In this document: positions 7,530 to 13,221 of the stretch, piece by piece
Layout of the letters: every line of letters begins with the position of its first letter
How positions within the stretch are numbered: the stretch's first letter is position 1
Origin: an uncultured Blautia sp.
GTDB taxonomy: Bacteria > Bacillota > Clostridia > Lachnospirales > Lachnospiraceae
Direction of reading: 5' to 3'
NCBI GenBank assembly: GCA_934373235.1
Contig: CAKROW010000062.1
Span: 1-14,507 of the forward strand
DNA length: 14,507 nucleotides
Made by a program: the position numbers and the translations under genes
The notes under the pieces: model-generated
What the model was told of the DNA's origin: nothing
The model's input: only the letters and a program-made list of their open reading frames with translations
The model's database searches: none

Positions 7530-8825
7530 TCAGTTCTCTCCTTCCCCGTTCTTCTCCTCATAGTCCTGTACTTTACGGATAATGTCACGGTTATATCTTG
7601 TCCAGTCTGTATCAAATTTTTTCAGGAATGCATCTTTATCCTTTTTCATCAGGAAGGTCTGGATCTGTGCATCCACAGCCATCTCTGTAGGATAATAATG
7701 ATCCTGGTAGTCGGCCATCCTTCCCTCTTCTATGTATTCCTTCATACCATCCAGAGTAGAGGGAAGTGTGAAATCACCCTCTTTACAGGGAACTGCCTTC
7801 TGGTCATCCAGATATGTCTGTACATTTTCATCCTCAAGAAGGAAATCCAGTACTTCATATGCAGCTTCCTTATTCTCACAGTCATCCATCACACAGAACT
7901 GAAGGTCAACTCCGGAATTCAGTTTGTTTTCTGACGGATCATTGCTTGCCGGTGTTACAAAAGAATCAATATCCATATCCGGATTTACACTCTGGATCTG
8001 CGGGATCGCATAGCTTCCGATGGGATACATGGCAGCCTCTCCTTTTGCAAAAGCGGTGCAGGCTCCATTGTAATCATAGGCAAAGGGATCATCCGGTCCA
8101 TACTGGATAAGCTCCAGCATACGGTCTGCTACTTCCTTATACTCTTTTGCAAAAGTAGTGTTTCCCTGGTTTACCTGGCGGCATACATCGGCTGGTGCAA
8201 GATCTACCGCAATAGAATTCCACGGTGCAAGACAGGTCCAGGTATCTTTAAATCCGAAATAAAGCGGCTGGATACCTGCATCCTGAATTTCCTGGCAAAG
8301 GCTCATAAATTCATCCCATGTAGTCGGGATCTGCCAGCCATGCTCCTTGAAAAGCTCACGATTGTAAAGGATTCCGGCGGCATTGGCCACGTAAGGAACC
8401 GCATAGACTCCGTCTTCCGGAACGAATTCCAGCGCTTTATCAATTTCTTTATATGCATCTTTGATCGAATCCAGTCCCTGATAATCGGAAATATCCATCA
8501 GCATATCAGAATCAATAAAATTGGAAAAGTTAACATCGCCTCCGATTCCAATGATATCCGGATTATCCTCACGGATAAATCTTGTCTTCAATACAGTCAT
8601 AGCATCGTTTGGTGATTCGATGGTAAGATGGATATCATCATGAGTGGCATTGAATTTTTCTTCCAGTTTTTCAAATGCCTTAACCGCTTCCGGTTTATAC
8701 TGCACAAGTTCGATCTCTGTCTTTCCGCTGTCCTTTTTACCTGTGCCGCATCCGCTTAATGCGGCGGATGATGCCATGGTAAACACAAGTCCCATACAGA
8801 GTATCCATTTTCTTCTGTTGCGCAT
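7530..8825 (-). CDS. msmE: Extracellular sugar-binding lipoprotein of the ABC importer
   Basis: A 431-residue solute-binding protein of the bacterial extracellular family 1/8 type, which captures an oligosaccharide outside the membrane and delivers it to the two permeases. The N-terminus is a lipoprotein signal: a basic MRNRRK start, a hydrophobic stretch, then the lipobox LSGC with the lipidated cysteine at residue 26, followed by a Gly/Lys/Ser-rich linker. The mature part has the family's pattern, for example KFNATHDDIHLTIESPN, VPYVANAAGILYNRELF and GWQIPTTWDEF. It is the first gene of the operon; the ATG at 8825 follows AAGGAG with 9-10 bases spacing. The ligand is probably raffinose, melibiose or a relative, inferred from the GH36 gene. 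The msmE symbol is by analogy with the msm operon. Confidence 0.93.
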   Translation of the reverse strand: MRNRRKWILCMGLVFTMASSAALSGCGTGKKDSGKTEIELVQYKPEAVKAFEKLEEKFNATHDDIHLTIESPNDAMTVLKTRFIREDNPDIIGIGGDVNFSNFIDSDMLMDISDYQGLDSIKDAYKEIDKALEFVPEDGVYAVPYVANAAGILYNRELFKEHGWQIPTTWDEFMSLCQEIQDAGIQPLYFGFKDTWTCLAPWNSIAVDLAPADVCRQVNQGNTTFAKEYKEVADRMLELIQYGPDDPFAYDYNGACTAFAKGEAAMYPIGSYAIPQIQSVNPDMDIDSFVTPASNDPSENKLNSGVDLQFCVMDDCENKEAAYEVLDFLLEDENVQTYLDDQKAVPCKEGDFTLPSTLDGMKEYIEEGRMADYQDHYYPTEMAVDAQIQTFLMKKDKDAFLKKFDTDWTRYNRDIIRKVQDYEEKNGEGEN

Positions 8826-8948
8826 TTTGTTATGCTCCTTCCTTTTTTCATTTTCCAGATAGAATGTCAGATATCCCCTTTTGATATAAATATGGTTTCA
8901 GCTTACAGGATACCGCCTTTCTACATGTACTTCTTTTTTCTGTATACC

Positions 8949-8977
8949 ATTTTAACATGGCTTTATGCTTGTATAAA
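8949..8977 (-). promoter_or_regulatory. Candidate promoter of the alpha-galactoside operon
   Basis: On the minus strand TTTATA (8977-8972), 17 bases, TAAAAT (8954-8949). The -35 box is poor (4 of 6), as expected for a promoter needing an AraC-type activator. Transcription would start near 8942, leaving a leader of about 115 bases. The motif AATGCT (8984-8979, minus strand) lies directly upstream of the -35 box and recurs at 9046-9041. Inferred from sequence only. Confidence 0.45.
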
Positions 8978-9028
8978 TAGCATTGTTTTTTCTGTTTTAT
9001 ACCAAAATACGTTATTTTTATATATGTA

Positions 9029-9058
9029 TTGAAGTCATCCAGCATTTTGATATATAAT
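9029..9058 (+). promoter_or_regulatory. Sigma-A promoter of the AraC-family regulator
   Basis: TTGAAG (9029-9034), an 18-base spacer and a perfect TATAAT (9053-9058). Transcription would start near 9065 and give a short leader of about 38 bases with a Shine-Dalgarno (AAGGAG, 9090-9094 region) before ATG 9103. It diverges from the operon promoter, with the two start sites about 120 bases apart. Confidence 0.7.
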
Positions 9059-9060
9059 GC
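9042..9060. promoter_or_regulatory. Inverted repeat over the regulator's -10 box (possible operator)
   Basis: GCATT (9042-9046) and AATGC (9056-9060) form a 5-base inverted repeat around 9 bases, overlapping the TATAAT of the regulator promoter. The same AATGC/GCAT words recur as ATGC...GCAT (8982-8979 and 8970-8967, read on the minus strand) at the operon promoter. Binding of the regulator here could give autorepression. The motif is short and could be chance. Confidence 0.3.
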
Positions 9061-9102
9061 AGTAAGATTCTAATGTTATATCTTTACATAAGGAGATTTT
9101 TC

Positions 9103-9972
9103 ATGAACGATATCCTTTTCTCTGTTTTTCCAAACGAAAATTTTGTTGACATCGGATTATATCAGTATGGCTGGGAGCACTGTACTCCGGCTCATTCTTT
9201 TGGCCCTGCAGCACGGAATCATTATATTTTTCATTATGTAATCTCTGGTACCGGAACCCTTATGGCTGATAATTCTGCCGGTGAAACTGTCACTTTTCAG
9301 ATAAAAAGCGGACAGGGATTCATGCTTTTTCCCGGACAGATCAATACTTATATCGCAGATAAAAATTTCCCATGGGAATACACCTGGGTGGAATTTGACG
9401 GTCTCCGCGCAAAAGAAATCGTGGAAACTGCCGGTTTAAGCCCGAATCAGCCGGTTTATCACAGCCATTCGGCTGATCTTCGTCAGAAAATGATGGAAGA
9501 AATGCTTTATATCTGCCATAATTCCCAGGAATCTCCTTTTCATCTCATCGGTCATACCTGGATTTTTCTGGATTATTTTATGCGTTCAGCCAAGACTGTC
9601 CGTATGAAACAGGACGGCAGCATCCGGGATTTTTATATCAAAGAAGCTCTTTCCTTTATTGAGCAGAATTTCCAGAATGATATCTCCATCGAGGATATTG
9701 CCGCCTGCTGTGGCCTGAACCGAAGTTATTTTGGAAAGATATTTCACGACACCATTGGACGTTCACCTCAGGAATTTCTTATTAGCTACCGTATGGCAAA
9801 GGCTGCTGATCTTCTGAAGATCACTTCTCTTTCCATTGCTGATATCGGAAATGCAGTTGGTTATCCCAATCAGCTTCATTTTTCCCGGGCATTTAAAAAT
9901 ATATACGGAATTTCGCCAAGAAACTGGCGTATGAAAAACAAACTTATAGAAAAGACGCCTCCGGCCAGATAA
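9103..9972 (+). CDS. msmR: AraC-family transcriptional regulator (MsmR/RafR-like)
   Basis: A 289-residue cytosolic DNA-binding regulator, most likely the sugar-responsive activator of the divergent alpha-galactoside operon. Residues about 15-165 form an AraC-type sugar-sensing cupin/dimerisation domain (NHYIFHYVISGTGTL, FPGQINTYIAD, WEYTWVEFDG). Residues about 178-278 carry the two AraC helix-turn-helix units: first ISIEDIAACCGLNRSYFGKIF, then ISIADIGNAVGYPNQLHFSR, with the family signature ending in YGISPRNWR. I place the start at ATG 9103, behind AAGGAG with suitable spacing. A start 30 bases earlier at 9073 is in frame but lacks a ribosome site and would sit close to the predicted transcript start. 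Its last codons (for TPP) form the 5' arm of a terminator. Divergent orientation beside msm-like genes fits MsmR/RafR; the inducer is unknown. Confidence 0.92.
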   Translation: MNDILFSVFPNENFVDIGLYQYGWEHCTPAHSFGPAARNHYIFHYVISGTGTLMADNSAGETVTFQIKSGQGFMLFPGQINTYIADKNFPWEYTWVEFDGLRAKEIVETAGLSPNQPVYHSHSADLRQKMMEEMLYICHNSQESPFHLIGHTWIFLDYFMRSAKTVRMKQDGSIRDFYIKEALSFIEQNFQNDISIEDIAACCGLNRSYFGKIFHDTIGRSPQEFLISYRMAKAADLLKITSLSIADIGNAVGYPNQLHFSRAFKNIYGISPRNWRMKNKLIEKTPPAR

Positions 9973-9985
9973 CTGCCGGAGGCGT
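9955..9985. terminator. Bidirectional terminator overlapping the regulator's stop codon
   Basis: ACGCCTCCGGC (9955-9965) pairs perfectly with GCCGGAGGCGT (9975-9985) around a 9-base loop that contains the TAA stop codon of the regulator gene. The plus-strand side continues TTCTGTCT; the minus-strand side continues CTTTTCT, which suits termination of glyS, whose stop codon lies 13 bases away. A second small repeat, CTGACT/AGTCAG (9992-9997 / 10001-10006), spans the glyS stop codon. Confidence 0.88.
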
Positions 9986-9998
9986 TTCTGTCTGACTA

Positions 9999-11408
9999 TC
10001 AGTCAGCATTTACCTCAAATGTAAACTTGTCTGCAAAATATGCATCCAGCTCATCGATCTTCACACGTACCTGCTCCATGGTATCACGGTCACGGATGGT
10101 AACTGCTCCGTCTGTCTCGGAATCGAAATCATAGGTTACACAGAACGGTGTACCGATCTCATCCTGTCTGCGGTAACGTTTACCGATATTTCCACGGTCA
10201 TCAAACTCACAGTTATATTTCCTGGAAAGCTGATGGAAGATCTTCTCAGCGCCCTCATTAAGCTTCTTGGAAAGAGGAAGCACACCGATCTTTACAGGTG
10301 CAAGTGCCGGATGGAAATGAAGGACTGTACGGACGTCATTCTTCTCCGCATCCAGAACTTCCTCATCGTATGCGCTGCACAGGAAAGCAAGTACCATACG
10401 GTCAGCTCCCAGTGAAGGCTCGATAACATACGGAATGTATTTGGTCTTCTTCTCATCATCAAAGTATGTCATATCCTGTCCGGATACATTCTGATGCTGT
10501 GTCAGGTCATAATCTGTTCTGTCAGCAATTCCCCACAGCTCGCCCCATCCGAAGGGGAACAGGAACTCAACATCTGTGGTTGCCTTGCTGTAGAAGCTCA
10601 GCTCCTCCTTGTCATGGTCACGGTAACGTACCTCGTCTTCTTTAAGGCCAAGTGCGCTCAGCCAGTTGAGGCAGAACTTCTTCCAGTATGCAAACCACTC
10701 AAGGTCTGTATCCGGCTCACAGAAGAACTCAAGCTCCATCTGCTCGAACTCACGTGTACGGAATGTGAAGTTACCCGGTGTGATCTCATTACGGAAAGAT
10801 TTACCGATCTGGCCGATACCAAACGGAAGTTTCTTTCTGGAAGTTCTCTGTACATTCTTGAAGTTTACAAAAATACCCTGTGCTGTCTCAGGTCTTAAAT
10901 ATACTGTATTCTTGGCATCCTCTGTTACACCCTGGAATGTCTTGAACATCAGGTTGAACTGACGGATCTCTGTAAAGTTATGCTTGCCGCAGCTTGGGCA
11001 TGGAACCTGATGCTCATTGATGAAGTCCATCATCTTCTCCTGGGACCATGCGTCAACGCTTCCCTCGATTGCAATATCCTTCTCTGCGCAGTAATCCTCG
11101 ATCAGCTTATCTGCACGGAAACGCTCGTGGCACTCTTTACAGTCCATAAGAGGATCGGAAAAACCGCCTAAGTGTCCGGATGCAACCCATGTCTGCGGGT
11201 TCATGAGAATGGCACAGTCCACACCTACATTGTATGGGGACTCCTGAATGAACTTCTGCCACCATGCACGTTTTACGTTATTTTTAAGCTCTACACCAAG
11301 ATTACCGTAATCCCAGGTATTTGCCAGACCTCCGTAGATCTCGGAACCCGGATAAACAAAACCTCTTGCCTTGGCAAGTGCAACAATCTTTTCCATTGTT
11401 TTTTCCAT
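9999..11408 (-). CDS. glyS: Glycine--tRNA ligase, dimeric (eukaryal/archaeal-like) type
   Basis: A 469-residue class II aminoacyl-tRNA synthetase that charges tRNA-Gly with glycine in the cytosol. It is the single-chain alpha2 form, not the two-gene alpha2beta2 GlyQ/GlyS. Seen: RGFVYPGSEIYGGLAN near the N-terminus; paired cysteines C90/C93 and C137/C140, which look like a zinc-binding insertion; LRPETAQGIF (171-180); motif 2 with FRNEI (205-209) and REFEQMELEFF (219-229); motif 3 in EPSLGADRMVLAFL (330-343); and a C-terminal anticodon-binding domain (about 370-465). The start at 11408 follows GAGGAGA at a good distance; a Met four codons later is a less likely alternative. It has its own promoter, and the predicted leader is only about 34 bases, with no room for a T-box. 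Confidence 0.98.
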   Translation of the reverse strand: MEKTMEKIVALAKARGFVYPGSEIYGGLANTWDYGNLGVELKNNVKRAWWQKFIQESPYNVGVDCAILMNPQTWVASGHLGGFSDPLMDCKECHERFRADKLIEDYCAEKDIAIEGSVDAWSQEKMMDFINEHQVPCPSCGKHNFTEIRQFNLMFKTFQGVTEDAKNTVYLRPETAQGIFVNFKNVQRTSRKKLPFGIGQIGKSFRNEITPGNFTFRTREFEQMELEFFCEPDTDLEWFAYWKKFCLNWLSALGLKEDEVRYRDHDKEELSFYSKATTDVEFLFPFGWGELWGIADRTDYDLTQHQNVSGQDMTYFDDEKKTKYIPYVIEPSLGADRMVLAFLCSAYDEEVLDAEKNDVRTVLHFHPALAPVKIGVLPLSKKLNEGAEKIFHQLSRKYNCEFDDRGNIGKRYRRQDEIGTPFCVTYDFDSETDGAVTIRDRDTMEQVRVKIDELDAYFADKFTFEVNAD

Positions 11409-11448
11409 GATTTTTCTCCTCTTACCTTAATTTCTAAAATCTTGTATT

Positions 11449-11477
11449 ATTATACTAGCATCTTTTCCCTTTGTAAA
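11449..11477 (-). promoter_or_regulatory. Strong sigma-A promoter of glyS
   Basis: TTTACA (11477-11472), 17-base spacer, TATAAT (11454-11449) on the minus strand. This is a five-of-six and a perfect six-of-six match at ideal spacing. The start would be near 11442, leaving about 34 bases before the ATG at 11408. It separates glyS transcription from the recO operon upstream. Confidence 0.85.
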
Positions 11478-11504
11478 GCGGACATTCGTATTCCCTTTTT
11501 TGAA

Positions 11505-11526
11505 GCCGGAAAGGCTGCTGTCCGGC
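11505..11526. other. Small GC-rich hairpin after recO
   Basis: GCCGGA (11505-11510) and TCCGGC (11521-11526) form a 6-base stem with a 10-base loop, 5 bases after the recO stop codon. On the minus strand, the direction of recO, it is followed by TTCAAAAAA, so it lacks a U-run. On the plus strand it is followed by AATTTTT. It may be a weak or opposite-facing terminator. Confidence 0.35.
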
Positions 11527-11531
11527 AATTT

Positions 11532-12287
11532 TTATCCACACATCATTTCCAGGATCTCAAGGCTTTTGAAACGCCTGTCCGTGTTGCCGTCTATGTATCT
11601 GTGGATCACCCTCTCCAGTTCCCTTAACACATCATCCCTGACTGCAAAGGTATAAAGCCTGGATGCTTCTGCGCCTGCAATATATCTCATGGCATAAAGT
11701 GCGGCAGGAGACAGCCTTTTCCTGTCACGGACATTTCCACTGCAGTGAGCACAGCAGATCCCATGCTCTTCCTGGGAAAAGAATATCTCCTCTCCTTCCT
11801 CCATCTCCCTGCCACACAAAGTACACTGGAACAACTGCGGCATCAATCCCTGGATCACCATGGTACGGAGTTCAAAAATGCACCGGATAAGCCGGTTATC
11901 TATGTGCTCATTTAAAAGTGCACGGATGGTAATATAGAGAAGGTTCATCATATCCTTCTCATCCTGATTTTCCCTTCCAAAATAATCTGCAAGCTCCAGA
12001 AAATAATACCCGTAATAGATCCCGGGCTGGGCAGTTGCCAGCTCCACAAAGTGATGGCTGATACTTACCTGATTCAGGTTATAGCTGCTCCTGCCCTCAT
12101 ACAAGGTAAAGCTTCCGAACACAAAGGGATTGGCTGCTGCCATAAAAGGGCTGTTCTGCCTTCTGGCTCCTTTTGCGAAAGCGGATATCTTTCCCCGTTC
12201 CCTGGTAAGGAGCACGATCCTCTTGTCGTAATCTCCTACAGGCATGGCCGAAAGCACCACGCCCTGTACTGTAATCAGATCACTCAT
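11532..12287 (-). CDS. recO: DNA repair protein RecO
   Basis: A 251-residue cytosolic protein of the RecFOR pathway, which anneals single strands and helps load RecA onto SSB-coated DNA. Seen: an N-terminal OB-fold (about residues 1-80) with the family opening VQGVVLSAMPVGDYDKRIVLLTR (split as VQGVVLSAMPVGD and YDKRIVLLTR), then GKISAFAKGARR and FVFGSFTLYEG; a helical C-terminal domain; and a zinc finger with C155-x2-C158 and C179-x2-C182 (C178 adjacent). The length is normal for Firmicutes. It begins 2 bases after the era stop codon without an obvious Shine-Dalgarno, so translation is probably coupled to era. The era-recO order is widely conserved in Firmicutes. Confidence 0.96.
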   Translation of the reverse strand: MSDLITVQGVVLSAMPVGDYDKRIVLLTRERGKISAFAKGARRQNSPFMAAANPFVFGSFTLYEGRSSYNLNQVSISHHFVELATAQPGIYYGYYFLELADYFGRENQDEKDMMNLLYITIRALLNEHIDNRLIRCIFELRTMVIQGLMPQLFQCTLCGREMEEGEEIFFSQEEHGICCAHCSGNVRDRKRLSPAALYAMRYIAGAEASRLYTFAVRDDVLRELERVIHRYIDGNTDRRFKSLEILEMMCG

Positions 12288-12289
12288 TT

Positions 12290-13198
12290 TCAGATTTCTT
12301 TCTTGTCATATCCAAAGTTCTTGATCATAAAATCACTGTCACGCCAGTTCTTTCTTACCTTCACCCACAGTCTTAAATTAACCCTGGCCTCCAGCATACG
12401 TTCCAGCTCAAAGCGGGCATTGCTGCCGATCTTTTTAAGCATAACGCCCTGTTTGCCGATGATAATTCCCTTGTGTGAATCCCGCTCGCAGATAATAGTC
12501 GCCTCAATATCTACGATGTTATTTTTTCCGGGACGCTTTTTCATGGTGTCAATGGCCACTGCAATACCGTGAGGGATCTCAGCATCCAGTGCATGAAGAG
12601 CCTTCTCACGGATGATCTCTGCCGCGATCTGGCGCTGCGGCTGGTCTGTCACTGTATCCTCATCATAGAACATGGGGCCGTATGGCAGATATTTGAAAAT
12701 ACTTGGGATGATATCCTGGGTGTTCTTTCCACGGAGGGCCGAACAGGGGATGATCTCCGCAAAATCACAGATCTTACGGTAGGTATCGATTGCAGGAAGA
12801 AGTTCTTCTTTCTTTACGGTGTCGATCTTGTTGATGATCAGGATCACCGGAACGCCTACCTTCTGTAACTGTTCCGCAATGTGACGTTCTCCTGCCCCGA
12901 TAAAGGTGGACGGCTCCACCAGCCACATGATGGCATCTACTTCTTTTAAGGTTCTCTCCGCAACCTGGACCATGTATTCTCCCAGCTTGTTTTTTGCCTT
13001 GTGGATTCCCGGAGTATCCAGAAATACGATCTGTCCCTGGTCACAGGTATATACTGTCTGGATCCTGTTTCTTGTTGTCTGTGGTTTGTTGGATGTAATG
13101 GCGATCTTCTGACCGATAAGGTGGTTCATCAGAGTGGATTTTCCTACATTGGGTCGTCCGATGATAGCCACAAATCCGGATTTTAAACTGTTTTCCAT
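12290..13198 (-). CDS. era: GTPase Era
   Basis: A 302-residue essential GTPase that binds the 3' end of 16S rRNA and assists 30S subunit maturation, loosely associated with the membrane. All G motifs are present: G1 GRPNVGKS (14-21), switch I TTRNRI with G2 (41-46), G3 DTPG (61-64), G4 NKID (123-126) and G5 SAL (153-155). The C-terminal KH RNA-binding domain has GIIIGKQG (244-251) and VKVRKNWR near the end. Length is typical. The start at 13198 is 23 bases after the upstream protease stop codon, with only a weak AAAGGG site, consistent with operon transcription from outside the window. recO follows after 2 bases. Confidence 0.98.
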   Translation of the reverse strand: MENSLKSGFVAIIGRPNVGKSTLMNHLIGQKIAITSNKPQTTRNRIQTVYTCDQGQIVFLDTPGIHKAKNKLGEYMVQVAERTLKEVDAIMWLVEPSTFIGAGERHIAEQLQKVGVPVILIINKIDTVKKEELLPAIDTYRKICDFAEIIPCSALRGKNTQDIIPSIFKYLPYGPMFYDEDTVTDQPQRQIAAEIIREKALHALDAEIPHGIAVAIDTMKKRPGKNNIVDIEATIICERDSHKGIIIGKQGVMLKKIGSNARFELERMLEARVNLRLWVKVRKNWRDSDFMIKNFGYDKKEI

Positions 13199-13221
13199 TT
13201 CTATCGTTTCCCTTTCTGTTA

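Noticed and set aside
9073..9102. Upstream in-frame start for the AraC-family regulator
   Set aside because: It lacks a Shine-Dalgarno and sits only a few bases after the predicted transcription start; ATG 9103 has AAGGAG at the right distance.
8826..9102. CcpA cre-like site in the divergent region
   Set aside because: Sequences with a central CG near 8905-8920 match the consensus poorly on both sides; not enough to call.
11505..11526. Possible intrinsic terminator of recO
   Set aside because: The stem is only 6 bases and, in the direction of recO, is followed by A-rich rather than T-rich sequence; kept only as a weak hairpin.
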